Source: Komagataeibacter sucrofermentans DSM 15973
Lineage (GTDB): Bacteria; Pseudomonadota; Alphaproteobacteria; Acetobacterales; Acetobacteraceae
Direction: 5' to 3'
Length of the DNA stretch: 64,000 bases
Assembly (NCBI RefSeq): GCF_040581405.1
Contig: NZ_CP137157.1
Span: forward strand, 328,001 to 392,000
The position numbers and the translations under genes were made by a program. Positions 18,153 through 26,024 of the stretch are shown here, in pieces. Under the pieces are notes generated by a model that saw only the letters and a program-made list of their open reading frames with translations, ran no database searches and had not been told where the DNA came from. Each line of letters starts with the position of its first letter. Positions within the stretch are counted from its first letter, which is position 1.

Positions 18153-18169
18153 TTTGTGCAATGCACAAA
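18153..18169. promoter_or_regulatory. 17-bp perfect palindrome in the oprB/moaB intergenic region
   Basis: TTTGTGCA-A-TGCACAAA lies in an AT-rich stretch 125 bp upstream of the porin start and 121 bp upstream of moaB. Size and symmetry fit a dimeric repressor site such as a LacI-family operator; no regulator gene is adjacent. Confidence 0.45.
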
Positions 18170-18289
18170 TACATCAGAATTTCGTGTTTGTTCTCACATA
18201 TTACTCATTTGCCCTGCGCGGGCCGATGATATCGCACCGCGCCCGCCTGACCGTTGACGCAACCCCGTGAGAATGGTGAACATGCCACC

Positions 18290-18841
18290 ATGTCACGCCT
18301 TGATATGAAAAAACCTTTCCTGCCCGTTCGCATCGCCGTGCTCACGGTATCCGATACCCGCACGCCCGAAACCGACAGGTCGGGCGATATACTGGCCGCG
18401 CGCATCACCACGGCAGGCCATGTAGTGGCCGCCCGCGCCATCGAGCCCGATGATGCGGGGCAGCTCGCGGCCACGCTGTCGGGCTGGATTGCCGATCCGC
18501 AGGTCGATGTGGTCATTTCCACCGGGGGCACGGGGGTAACCGGCCGTGACGTAACGCCGGAAGCCTTCGACCGGGTGATCGAGAAGCGCATCGAAGGGTT
18601 TGGTGAACTGTTCCGCATGCTCTCGTATCAGAAGATCGGCACCTCCACCATCCAGTCGCGCGCGCTTGCAGGCGTTGCGGGAGGCACCTACCTGTTCGCC
18701 CTGCCCGGATCGACCGGCGCGGTGAAGGACGGGTGGGATGACATTCTGGTCTGGCAGCTTGATAGCCGTCATGTGCCCTGCAATTTTGTTGAGCTCATGC
18801 CCCGCCTGCGCGAGCATCTGCCGCCTGGCCATGAGGACTGA
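18290..18841 (+). CDS. moaB: MoaB-type molybdopterin adenylyltransferase
   Basis: Molybdenum cofactor biosynthesis protein of about 183 residues (MoaB/MogA fold), which adenylylates molybdopterin before metal insertion. IAVLTVSDTRTPETDRSGD and VVISTGGTGVTGRDVTPEA are the family's nucleotide- and pterin-binding motifs; LPGSTGAVKDGW follows. The ATG at 18290 is chosen; an upstream TTG at 18254 and a downstream ATG at 18305 remain possible. It is divergent from the OprB porin. MoaB versus MogA activity cannot be separated by eye, but length and motif order fit MoaB. Confidence 0.85.
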   Translation: MSRLDMKKPFLPVRIAVLTVSDTRTPETDRSGDILAARITTAGHVVAARAIEPDDAGQLAATLSGWIADPQVDVVISTGGTGVTGRDVTPEAFDRVIEKRIEGFGELFRMLSYQKIGTSTIQSRALAGVAGGTYLFALPGSTGAVKDGWDDILVWQLDSRHVPCNFVELMPRLREHLPPGHED

Positions 18842-18867
18842 GGCGGGGCACGCAGGAGCAGGGATGA

Positions 18868-18911
18868 AGGGTTCCGGCTGCCGCCTCTGTTCAAAAAGGC
18901 AGCATTGGCGT
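18868..18911. repeat. Degenerate copy of the palindromic repeat
   Basis: GTTCCGGCTGCCGCC followed by TCAAAAAGGCAGCATT matches the left half of the repeat family, with several mismatches in the central stem. It lies between moaB and the DJ-1/PfpI gene, just before that gene's ribosome site, and looks like a decayed remnant. Confidence 0.55.
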
Positions 18912-18925
18912 GAAGGAGGACAGGC

Positions 18926-19507
18926 ATGACGGGCACGAAAAAGCTGCTGTTGCTGGCAGGCGACTATGTCGAGGATTACGAGATCATGGTGCCCTACCAG
19001 GCCCTGACCATGCTCGGTTACGCGGTCGATACGGTCTGCCCCCGCAAGAAAAAGGGCGACTACGTGCTGACCGCCATCCATGATTTTGAAGGCGCGCAGA
19101 CCTATAGCGAGAAGCCGGGCCACCGCTTCGTGCTCAATGCCGATTTTGATGCGATCAACCACGCGGATTACGCGGGCCTGATCCTGCCCGGTGGGCGCGC
19201 GCCGGAATACCTGCGACTCGACGATCAGGTGATCGAACTCGTCCGCGCCTTTGCCGATCGCCCATTGGCCGCGATCTGCCATGCCGCCCAGCTTCTGGCC
19301 GCGGCCCGCGTCATTTCAGGCCGGCGTGTTTCCGCCTATCCCGCCTGCCGCCCTGATGTGGAACTGGCGGGCGGCGTTTATGCCGATATTGCCATTGATG
19401 CCGCTGTGACCGATGGCCTGCTGGTTACGGCTCCCGCATGGCCTGCGCACCCCGCGTGGCTGGCGCAGTTCATTGCCGTGCTGGGCGCGAAGGTGACACT
19501 CGCTTAA
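18926..19507 (+). CDS. DJ-1/PfpI family protein
   Basis: 193 residues with the flavodoxin-like glutamine-amidotransferase fold. The nucleophile elbow reads [10 protein letters not shown] with Cys118, the acidic residue lies in VEDYE near residue 17, and [12 protein letters not shown] near residue 86 is the oxyanion-side loop. Members are chaperones, glyoxalases/deglycases or peptidases; the sequence does not decide. GGAGG lies 6 nt before the ATG. The gene ends against a palindromic repeat shared with convergent folE. Confidence 0.85.
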   Translation: MTGTKKLLLLAGDYVEDYEIMVPYQALTMLGYAVDTVCPRKKKGDYVLTAIHDFEGAQTYSEKPGHRFVLNADFDAINHADYAGLILPGGRAPEYLRLDDQVIELVRAFADRPLAAICHAAQLLAAARVISGRRVSAYPACRPDVELAGGVYADIAIDAAVTDGLLVTAPAWPAHPAWLAQFIAVLGAKVTLA

Positions 19508-19513
19508 AAGCAG

Positions 19514-19597
19514 ATAAAAGCTTTTGGTAAAGCTTTTTCCCAAAAGCTTTGAAAAGACGCCGCCTTTTTGAAAAAAGGCGGCGCGCCGGAACTTTGA
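19514..19597. repeat. Dispersed nested palindromic repeat, copy 2 (inverted)
   Basis: Runs in the opposite orientation to copy 1: TAAAAGCTTTTGG arm, AAGCTTTTTCCCAAAAGCTTT hairpin, GCCGCCTTTTT/AAAAAGGCGGC hairpin, then CCGGAACTTT. It lies between convergent genes ending at 19507 and 19612. Confidence 0.85.
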
Positions 19598-19611
19598 TGC
19601 ACAGGCCGATT

Positions 19612-20217
19612 TCAGATTCCGGCGCTGCTCATGGCCGGGCGGTTGAGAATGGACAGGAATTCTCGCCGCGTGTCGGAGTTGGTGCGGAACGTGCCAAGCA
19701 TGCGGCTCGTCACCATCGACACGCCGGGCCGGTGCACGCCGCGCGTGGTCATGCACTGGTGCGCCGCCTCGATCACCACGCCCACGCCATAGGGCTGGAG
19801 TTCCTCATTGATCGTGTTGGCGATCTGCGCGGTCAGGCGCTCCTGAATCTGGAAGCGCCGGGCATAGGCATCGACCACGCGGGCCAGCTTGGAAATGCCC
19901 ACCACCCGCTTGCGCGGCAGGTAGGCCACATGCGCCACGCCAATGATGGGCACCATGTGGTGCTCGCAATGGCTCTCCACGCGGATATCGCGCAGCAGCA
20001 CCATCTCGTCATAATCGTCCACTTCGGAGAAGGTGCGGCGCAGCATGTCCACCGGGTCTTCGGCATAGCCTGCGAAGAATTCGCCATAGGATTTGATGAC
20101 GCGGGCAGGCGTGTCACGCAGGCCTTCGCGGTCGGGGTCTTCGCCCGCCCAGCGCAGCAGGGTGCGTACGGCGTCTTCTGCTTCCGTGCGGGTGGGGCGG
20201 GAATCGATGGGGGTCAT
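19612..20217 (-). CDS. folE: GTP cyclohydrolase I
   Basis: First enzyme of folate synthesis, making dihydroneopterin triphosphate from GTP; toroidal decamer, cytoplasmic. 201 residues from the ATG at 20217. The zinc ligands are Cys84 and His87 in ESHCEHH and Cys155 in [25 protein letters not shown] and [12 protein letters not shown] are family motifs. The open frame continues upstream to 20427 but without family similarity. With folP near 51 kb, two folate genes lie in the window. It is downstream of apaG in the same direction with a 58-bp gap. Confidence 0.95.
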   Translation of the reverse strand: MTPIDSRPTRTEAEDAVRTLLRWAGEDPDREGLRDTPARVIKSYGEFFAGYAEDPVDMLRRTFSEVDDYDEMVLLRDIRVESHCEHHMVPIIGVAHVAYLPRKRVVGISKLARVVDAYARRFQIQERLTAQIANTINEELQPYGVGVVIEAAHQCMTTRGVHRPGVSMVTSRMLGTFRTNSDTRREFLSILNRPAMSSAGI

Positions 20218-20275
20218 GCTTGTGGGTTCTTGTTGCAGGGGCCCGCCCGGCAGGGACAGGCCACGGAGGAAAAAC

Positions 20276-20752
20276 TTAATGCAGGATGGTCGGGTGGTGC
20301 GGGCTGTCGAGGCTGAAGACCGGAATGCTGATATCGAAGTGCTCCCGGCTGGCCGGGCGGACCATGTGGTACTGCCCGCCCATGAAGCCGGTTGGCGTTT
20401 CAAGGGCAGCGCCCGACATGTATTCAAAACTGGCGGCGGCGTCGATCAGGGGCTGCTCGCCCACCACGCCTTCGCCTTCCACCCGTTCGATCCGGCCCTG
20501 CCCGTCCACGATGCGCCAGCTGCGACGCAGGAGCTGCACCGCCGTGTCGCCGTGGTTCTCGATCCGCACCCGGTAAGCCCACACATAGCGGTGCTCATCG
20601 GGTTCGGACTGGTCATCGAGCCAGAAGGTCTGGACCACCACGCGCACCCTGTCGGTCGTCGCCTCGAAACATGGCGTATTGTCCAGTGTCTCGCCCAGTG
20701 CGGCGTCAGCACCTTCCCCGCCAGGGGGAAGGAAAGGCCTGTTCTTGCTCAT
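20276..20752 (-). CDS. apaG: ApaG domain protein
   Basis: 158 residues with a fibronectin III-like ApaG fold ([48 protein letters not shown]). In enterobacteria ApaG affects Co/Mg resistance; its biochemical role is unsettled. Compared with the roughly 125-residue enterobacterial protein this one has an N-terminal extension. AGGAG lies 8 nt before the ATG at 20752, which is only 19 bp after the metZ stop, so the two are probably one transcript. Confidence 0.88.
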   Translation of the reverse strand: MSKNRPFLPPGGEGADAALGETLDNTPCFEATTDRVRVVVQTFWLDDQSEPDEHRYVWAYRVRIENHGDTAVQLLRRSWRIVDGQGRIERVEGEGVVGEQPLIDAAASFEYMSGAALETPTGFMGGQYHMVRPASREHFDISIPVFSLDSPHHPTILH

Positions 20753-20771
20753 GGTGGCGACGCTCCTGCGT

Positions 20772-21974
20772 TTACCGGTTGGCCAGCGCCGCAAGGCCGC
20801 GCTTGAGGTCATCGATCAGGTCATCGGCATCTTCCAGCCCGACCGAGAAGCGGATCGCGCCATCGGTAATGCCAAGGCGGGCGCGCTCTTCAGGTGCGAG
20901 CTTCATGTGGGTGGTCGTGGCCGGATGCGTGACCAGCGAGCGGGCATCGCCAAGGTTGTTCGAGATCGAGATCAGCCGCAGCGCGTTCATGAAGGCAAAC
21001 GCCCCCGCCTTGCCGCCCTCGACCTCAAATGCCACCAGCGTGGAGCCAGCCGCCATCTGCTTGCTGGCCAGTTCGTATTGCGGGTGGTCCTTGCGGCCGG
21101 GATAGAACACGCGGGCAATGCCGGGTGCTTCGGCCAGGAAGTCGGCCACTTTCGCGGCGTTCTGCGTCATGGCGTTGACGCGCAGGGCCAAGGTTTCGAT
21201 GCTCTTGAGCATGACCCACGCATTGAACGGCGAGAGACTGTTGCCGGTATTGCGCTGGAAGGGACGCAGCACCTCGTTGATCCATTTTTCCGCGCCCAGC
21301 ACGGCGCCACCGAGCACGCGGCCCTGACCATCGATGTGCTTGGTGCATGAATACACCACCACGTCGGCCCCGAGTTCGAGCGGCTTCTGGTAGAGCGGGG
21401 TGGCGAACACGTTATCGACCACCACGGTCGCGCCTGCCTTGTGCGCAAGGTCGCAGATCATGCGGATGTCGAGCACGTCGAGCATGGGGTTCGACGGGCT
21501 TTCCAGCAGGACCGCGCGGGTGGGCTTGCCAAGTGCGTCTTTCCACGCCGCCATGTCGCCGCCATCGACGAACACCGTCTCCACGCCGTAGCGCGGCAGC
21601 AGTTCGGAGACGATCCAGTGGCACGAGCCGAACAGCGCGCGCGAGGCCACCACGCGGTCGCCCGCGCGCACCTGTGCCAGCAGTGCGGAGGACACAGCCC
21701 CCATGCCGGTGGAGGTCAGGGCACAGGCTTCAGCGCCTTCAAGGTCGCACAGGCGGCGCTCGAGATTGGCCACCGTGGGGTTGCCAAAGCGGGTGTACTG
21801 GTAGTGCGAGACATCGCCGGTAAAGGTGCCTTCTGCCTGCTCGGCGCTGTCATAGACAAAGCCGGAGGTCAGGAACATCGCCTCGCTGGTCTCGCCATAG
21901 GGCGTGCGCTCGAGGCCCGCATTGATCAGGCGCGTTGCGGGGCGAAAGGATTTGGGGTCGGGCTGGTCAGTCAT
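20772..21974 (-). CDS. metZ: O-succinylhomoserine sulfhydrylase
   Basis: PLP enzyme of methionine synthesis that makes homocysteine from O-succinylhomoserine and sulfide. 400 residues from the ATG at 21974. The PLP lysine is in YSCTKHIDGQGRVLGG near residue 205, with the YQYTRFGNPT motif near residue 60 and ESPSNPMLDVLDI near residue 157. Cystathionine gamma-synthase/lyase relatives share the fold, but HIDGQGR and SVGLEDADDLIDDL resemble MetZ. It is upstream of apaG. A 15-bp-scale leader hairpin lies 41-73 bp before the start. Confidence 0.9.
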   Translation of the reverse strand: MTDQPDPKSFRPATRLINAGLERTPYGETSEAMFLTSGFVYDSAEQAEGTFTGDVSHYQYTRFGNPTVANLERRLCDLEGAEACALTSTGMGAVSSALLAQVRAGDRVVASRALFGSCHWIVSELLPRYGVETVFVDGGDMAAWKDALGKPTRAVLLESPSNPMLDVLDIRMICDLAHKAGATVVVDNVFATPLYQKPLELGADVVVYSCTKHIDGQGRVLGGAVLGAEKWINEVLRPFQRNTGNSLSPFNAWVMLKSIETLALRVNAMTQNAAKVADFLAEAPGIARVFYPGRKDHPQYELASKQMAAGSTLVAFEVEGGKAGAFAFMNALRLISISNNLGDARSLVTHPATTTHMKLAPEERARLGITDGAIRFSVGLEDADDLIDDLKRGLAALANR

Positions 21975-22014
21975 GGTGGGTAGCAGTTCCTGCAAACAGG
22001 GTGGTGTGAAAGCA

Positions 22015-22047
22015 GGCCAGAGCCGGTTGCTGCCCGGCGGTCTGGCC
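22015..22047 (-). promoter_or_regulatory. Leader hairpin upstream of metZ
   Basis: On the gene's strand GGCCAGA-CCG pairs with CGG-TCTGGCC, leaving a GC-rich loop. It lies 41-73 bp before the metZ ATG and could be a leader element. It does not match the SAM-II or SAM-I riboswitch patterns remembered for methionine genes. Confidence 0.4.
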
Positions 22048-22290
22048 CGAAGGCGGTGCACGACCGTGGAAACCATGATGCCCGCGCCCTGTCACCGGCG
22101 GGATCAGGCCTCTTTAGCGCGTATGTTTTACCTCGCCGCAAGCCGGCCGTATCAAATCACGAGGGTCCGGGCGCAACCATGCCCGGGCATGATGCTTATT
22201 GCGGATCAGGGCCGGGTGCGTCAACTGCTGGCCTGACCTGTAAAGGGGTGATTGCATCTGCCATGCTTGTGCAGTATAGAAGGCGGGCCT

Positions 22291-22364
22291 GCGGGTGTAG
22301 TTCAATGGTAGAACGGCAGCTTCCCAAGCTGCATACGAGGGTTCGATTCCCTTCACCCGCTCCA
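22291..22364 (+). tRNA. tRNA-Gly (anticodon CCC)
   Basis: Acceptor stem GCGGGTG pairs with CACCCGC. The D arm contains AGTTCAATGGTAGAAC, the anticodon stem GCAGC/GCTGC encloses the loop TTCCCAA (anticodon CCC), and the T arm contains GGTTCGATTCC. Discriminator T and encoded CCA end at 22364. It reads GGG codons. The 280 bp downstream is AT-rich and gene-free up to the IS. Confidence 0.95.
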
Positions 22365-22644
22365 GCTTTCCCCCAAATCGTTATCCTGACTGTGGCCATC
22401 ATGGTCTGGCTGTGCGCATGTCATTTTCAGGAATGATGACCGGACTGTAACAGCCGTTTTTAATAATGGAGCGGGAACTGTTCCAGACAATCATGGAAAA
22501 TGTTATTGTCGTCAGGGTATGTTTTGGGGAAATATTGGAATATTGATGCAATAATATTCCATAATTGATGTATTTGCATCATTGAAATAAATTATCATAT
22601 CAACAGCAAGTAAAATAATAATGTCATTATTTGATGATTATTTA

Positions 22645-23506
22645 GAGGGTGTTATGTATTTTCGTGCCTGATTGGTGCAGTAATGAGGGATGACGCCTGC
22701 ACGCAAACCGTATCCCTCTGATGTATCAGATGAAGAATGGTCTCTGGTTGTCCCGTATCTGGTTCTGATGCGCGAGGATGCGCACCAACGACATCACGCA
22801 TTGCGCGAACTGTTCAATGGATTGCGTTACGTGATCCGCTACGGAATTGCCTGGCGCGCCATGCCGAATGACCTTCCGCCGTGGTCGGCGGTCTACCAGC
22901 AATCCCGTCGCTGGATGGAGGCAGGTTGTTTTGACGCGTTGGTGTCTGATCTGCGTGCCGTGCTGCGTATCGCTTCTGGCCGCAGGGCGGAGCCAACGGC
23001 AGCCATTATCGACAGCCGGACATTACGTTCGACGCCGGAAAGCGGTTCCCGCGCCGGATATGATGGGGCCAAGCGCAAAAGGGGATCAAAGCTGCACATG
23101 GCCGTGGACACATTGGGGTATCTGCTGGCCCTGCATGTCACACCAGCCAGTCGGGATGATCGCGCCGAAGTCGGACGTCTTGCCGCCGCCATTCAGGACG
23201 CGACGGACGAGAGCGTTGAACTGGCCTATGTCGATCAGGGATATACCGGCGAGAAGCCTGCCAGGGCAGCACGGGCCCAGGGGATCGCCCTTGAGGTCGT
23301 CAGGTTGTCCGAAGCCAAACGCGGCTTTGTGCTGCTGCCGCGCCGATGGGTTGTCGAGCGATCTTTCGCATGGGCAACACGTTGTCGTAGGCTCGTCAAA
23401 GATTACGAGCGTTACGCTTCAACACTCGCAAGTCTCCATGTCATTGCGTTCGCGTGCTTCATGCTTAGAAATGCAGCTATGCTCGCCCAAGGTGCATAAC
23501 ACCCTC
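22645..23506 (+). mobile_element. IS5-family insertion sequence (862 bp)
   Basis: Bounded by 12-bp terminal inverted repeats GAGGGTGTTATG (22645-22656) and CATAACACCCTC (23495-23506), flanked on both sides by TA (22643-22644 and 23507-23508). A TA duplication points to the IS427 group of IS5 rather than the TNA-type IS1031 group. One transposase gene fills it and its stop codon lies inside the right repeat. The element looks intact. It is inserted in AT-rich DNA after tRNA-Gly, directly against a palindromic repeat copy. Confidence 0.85.
22690..23499 (+). CDS. IS5-family transposase
   Basis: 269 residues, a single uninterrupted DDE transposase. The N-terminal part (PYPSDVSDEEWSLVVPYL, then RYVIRYGIAWRAMPNDLPPW) is the conserved DUF4096-like helix-turn-helix region. 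Catalytic residues are Asp in AAIIDSRTLRS, Asp in AYVDQGYTGEKP, and Glu in RRWVVERSFAWATRCRRL, which carries the Y/R-E-K-type signature. GAGGG lies directly against the ATG, so translation may be weak. No frameshift is needed. Confidence 0.93.
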   Translation: MTPARKPYPSDVSDEEWSLVVPYLVLMREDAHQRHHALRELFNGLRYVIRYGIAWRAMPNDLPPWSAVYQQSRRWMEAGCFDALVSDLRAVLRIASGRRAEPTAAIIDSRTLRSTPESGSRAGYDGAKRKRGSKLHMAVDTLGYLLALHVTPASRDDRAEVGRLAAAIQDATDESVELAYVDQGYTGEKPARAARAQGIALEVVRLSEAKRGFVLLPRRWVVERSFAWATRCRRLVKDYERYASTLASLHVIAFACFMLRNAAMLAQGA

Positions 23507-23510
23507 TAGG

Positions 23511-23602
23511 AAAGTAAAAGTTTTTGGGTGCCGCCTTTTTTTAAAAAGGCGGCGTCTTTCAAAGCTTTTTGAAAAAAGCTTTACCAAAAACTTTTGTCTT
23601 TT
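23511..23602. repeat. Dispersed nested palindromic repeat, copy 3
   Basis: A nearly complete member: AAAGTAAAAGTTTTTGGGTG arm, GCCGCCTTTTTTT/AAAAAGGCGGC hairpin, AAAGCTTTTTGAAAAAAGCTTT hairpin, and closing arm ACCAAAAACTTTTG. It starts 3 bp after the IS flanking TA and ends just before the stop of the gene at 23610. Confidence 0.9.
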
Positions 23603-23609
23603 CTGCCTG

Positions 23610-24098
23610 TTATCGGGGCGGGGCAGGTTCGGCAGTAGCCTGCGTGTCGGTATAGGTGCTGCCGTTCCAGATCCAGCGATCCGTGCCATCAACCAGCAGG
23701 TCGTGCATGCCTTCATGCATCTCGGGCGCGATGGTGATCGGGCCGCTGACGGAATCAAGGATCTGTATCCATTTGCGCCCGTCTGGCAGGTAAACGGAGG
23801 TGGAGCACCCCGCCGAGCCACACAGGCTGGCCGATTGCAACTGCACGAACAGCGCCGTGCGGGCCGGGTCATCCGACAGGTGGCCCGAGCCGGTCAGCAG
23901 CACCGGGCGTTCGTTCTGCATCGCAGCATCATGCAGGTCGGGCGAGACCAGCAGCCGGGCCTGCCGGTCGAGTTCGGTGCCGGGATGCTGCGCCAGAATC
24001 ACCGGGCCGCCTTCCGCCCATGCCGCATTTGCGCCCCACAGTCCCATGATGGCGACAGGCAGCACGGCGGCACGCAGCAGGCGACGGATGGACGGCAT
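23610..24098 (-). CDS. Small secreted protein of unknown function
   Basis: 162 residues from the ATG at 24098, chosen because GGGAG lies 10 nt upstream; the ATG at 24107 is too close to that site. The signal peptide (LLRAAVLPVAIMGLWGANA, ending AWAEG) targets the periplasm. The mature part reads RPVLLTGSGHLSDDPART, then a Cys pair in SLCGSAGCSTSVYLPDG, and a WIWNGSTYTD tail. No family recognised. Repeat copies lie on both sides. Confidence 0.6.
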   Translation of the reverse strand: MPSIRRLLRAAVLPVAIMGLWGANAAWAEGGPVILAQHPGTELDRQARLLVSPDLHDAAMQNERPVLLTGSGHLSDDPARTALFVQLQSASLCGSAGCSTSVYLPDGRKWIQILDSVSGPITIAPEMHEGMHDLLVDGTDRWIWNGSTYTDTQATAEPAPPR

Positions 24099-24208
24099 GA
24101 AAGGCATACTCCCGCAATGACAAAGGTATTGCGAACCCAATGCGTAGCACCCCTCAAGGTTCCGTGCGGTATGCCTGTCTGGTGCGGAAGCCGCATTTGT
24201 AAACAGCC

Positions 24209-24253
24209 AGCGTCTTTTAAAGCTTTTTGAAAAGAAGCATCACCAAAAACTTT
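24209..24253. repeat. Right half of the palindromic repeat
   Basis: GTCTTTTAAAGCTTTTTGAAA then AGCATCACCAAAAACTTT matches the second hairpin and closing arm of the family, but the first GC-rich hairpin is missing here. The matching left half lies about 90 bp downstream at 24340-24390. Confidence 0.7.
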
Positions 24254-24339
24254 CTCATGAGTGCAGGGAAGTTTAAGGATGGGCTTTTCAGACCATAAAT
24301 TGTATTTAAGTAAATATAAAATTTATGCTTGTAAAAAAC

Positions 24340-24390
24340 AGTAAAAGTTTCCGGGTGTCACCTTTTTTCAAAAAGGCGGCACCCGGAATA
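24340..24390. repeat. Left half of the palindromic repeat
   Basis: AGTAAAAGTTTCCGGGTG then the CACCTTTTTTCAAAAAGGCGG hairpin and CACCCGGAA: the first arm and GC hairpin of the family without the second hairpin. It abuts the stop of the lipoprotein gene at 24395 and may serve as its terminator. Confidence 0.75.
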
Positions 24391-24394
24391 AACC

Positions 24395-25069
24395 TCAGTT
24401 CCGCCCGTGGTGGCGGATGCTGGCGGCAGGTTCCGCTGCCGCCGTGGGCCAACTGGCCTCGATGCGGTCGCTCAGCTGGTTCAGCAGGCCCTCGGTCACC
24501 TTGGCAATGTTGTCATTGCTGCCAGTTGCCCCACTGCCCAGAATGATGGTGCGGTTGCGCTGGATGGGCTGGCGCGAATCCTGCGGAATGATGGCCCAGT
24601 CCGCATTCAGCGCGGAGGAACCATCGCGGCTTACATCAAGGCGGCTGATATTGAGCTGCAGCCGCCAGGTGGGGCGGTCGGGCTGGGGCTGGTCGGTCAC
24701 GAACAGGTTCGGCCATTTCTGCGCCAGTCGCGCGGTAATCAGGTCGGTCGCGCCCACGGAAAGGCGGCTGGCCCAGCGGCCCAGCCCGCTGCGCTCGATC
24801 TCATGGCCGTTGCGCACCATGATGTCCTGGCTGTCCAGATAGTCGGGCAGGCGGGTCCGCTCGACTTCAATCACCGGCGTGCTGTCGGTAATGGGGGTGG
24901 TTGAGGTGGTTTCCGCACCCGTGGCGATGGCGGGCGCGCCCAGCGTGTAAAAGCGCACGGGCGCCGAGGAACACGCCGAGAGCACCATGGCTGACAGCAG
25001 CAGGCCACCACCCGCCCGCAGGGCCGGATACAGGCGCGAAAGGGAGAGAGCGGGCTGGCGCGTTTTCAT
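24395..25069 (-). CDS. ABC-type transport auxiliary lipoprotein (PqiC/DUF330-like)
   Basis: 224-residue lipoprotein: GGLLLSAMVLSAC gives a lipobox (LSAC) near residue 33, followed by SSAPVRFYTLGAP, the usual opening of PqiC/LnpB-type partners of MCE transporters. DYLDSQDIMVRNGHEIE near residue 75 is another family-like stretch. It overlaps the preceding MCE gene by 4 bp (ATGA), so it is the last gene of a permease-ATPase-MCE-lipoprotein operon. It probably docks the MCE barrel to the outer membrane in lipid traffic. Confidence 0.85.
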   Translation of the reverse strand: MKTRQPALSLSRLYPALRAGGGLLLSAMVLSACSSAPVRFYTLGAPAIATGAETTSTTPITDSTPVIEVERTRLPDYLDSQDIMVRNGHEIERSGLGRWASRLSVGATDLITARLAQKWPNLFVTDQPQPDRPTWRLQLNISRLDVSRDGSSALNADWAIIPQDSRQPIQRNRTIILGSGATGSNDNIAKVTEGLLNQLSDRIEASWPTAAAEPAASIRHHGRN

Positions 25070-26019
25070 TGATTGCGTCCCATCAGCAGAAGTTGCGGAT
25101 TACTTTCGACTTCATTGGCGAATCCGCGCAGCCCGTAGCCGGCTTCCATTACGTCACGCATCGTATCATTCAGGTTAAGCATGTCACGGGACTGCGGATC
25201 GAGCAGTGCGCGCAGGCTGGCAAGGGTTTCACGCGATTGCGCCATGGTTTGCCTTGTGTTGGCAATGAGTGCCAGCAGTTCGGCACGACGGCCCTCGAAC
25301 TGGCGCGTGTTGGTGGCAATCAGCCGGTCCAGCTTGTTTATGCTCACGCTGGCCCGGTTCTGTGCATCAATCACGACCGCGCGGATCTGGCGCACCGCCA
25401 TGTCGCTGCGCGCTGATGTGTCATGAATGCTGGTCATCATGCCCGGCATGGTGGCGTTCACGTCGGCCACGAGTTTATGCACGCTGGCAAGGGCGGTGGC
25501 CAGGTCATGACGCAGCCCCTCCATGGAGGTGGAAACCATCATCGCTTCAAGCTGCTGCAGCGCGGTCTGGCCCATCGGTATTTCCGGCAGGTCGGTCAGG
25601 TCGGGGTGCAGGTGCACGGGCGAGCCGGGGTCGAGGTCAAGGTCGAGTTCGGTCTGGCCCGTAACCAGGCTGTGCAGCGTCATCTCCGCGCGCAGTCCGT
25701 TGGCCACGAGTTGCGGCAGCGGCGGCAGGTCGCCCCGTCCCGGCGCATGGGCCGGGTCGAACAGGATATAGACCGGCATGTAGGTGTGGTGGTCGACCGG
25801 GTCCACCTTGACCGTGATCCGCTCGACAGCGCCTACCGGCACCCCGCGGAAATTGACCGGCGAGCCGATATCCAGCCCGTTCGTGGGGCTTTCAAACACC
25901 ACCACGGCTTCGCTGCTGCGGCCGGGCAGGGGCAGGTCGCCCTTGATCCCCAGCACGCCAAGCCCCAAGGCCGCCACCCCGAGCACGACCGCGCCGATCA
26001 GTGTCTGCCTGCCGGGCAT
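25066..26019 (-). CDS. mlaD: MCE/MlaD-family lipid-binding protein
   Basis: 317 residues. One N-terminal membrane helix (LIGAVVLGVAALGLGVLGI) is followed by a single MCE domain (AVVVFESPTNGLDIGSPVNF, RGVPVGAVERITVKVDP) to about residue 150, then a long helical C-terminal region (residues 165-300) with repeated Gln/Arg/Leu heptad character. It resembles longer alphaproteobacterial MlaD/PqiB-like proteins rather than the 183-residue E. coli MlaD. It forms the periplasmic lipid channel of an inner-membrane ABC transporter, 5 bp downstream of the ATPase gene. Confidence 0.88.
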   Translation of the reverse strand: MPGRQTLIGAVVLGVAALGLGVLGIKGDLPLPGRSSEAVVVFESPTNGLDIGSPVNFRGVPVGAVERITVKVDPVDHHTYMPVYILFDPAHAPGRGDLPPLPQLVANGLRAEMTLHSLVTGQTELDLDLDPGSPVHLHPDLTDLPEIPMGQTALQQLEAMMVSTSMEGLRHDLATALASVHKLVADVNATMPGMMTSIHDTSARSDMAVRQIRAVVIDAQNRASVSINKLDRLIATNTRQFEGRRAELLALIANTRQTMAQSRETLASLRALLDPQSRDMLNLNDTMRDVMEAGYGLRGFANEVESNPQLLLMGRNQ

Positions 26020-26024
26020 CGGCC

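Noticed and set aside
21975-22140. Possible SAM-II or SAM-I riboswitch before metZ
   Set aside because: A hairpin is present, but the conserved loops remembered for these classes are not; recorded only as a leader hairpin.
22291-23610. Possible genomic island integrated at tRNA-Gly
   Set aside because: No integrase, no repeated tRNA 3' end in the window, and only one IS with ordinary neighbours.
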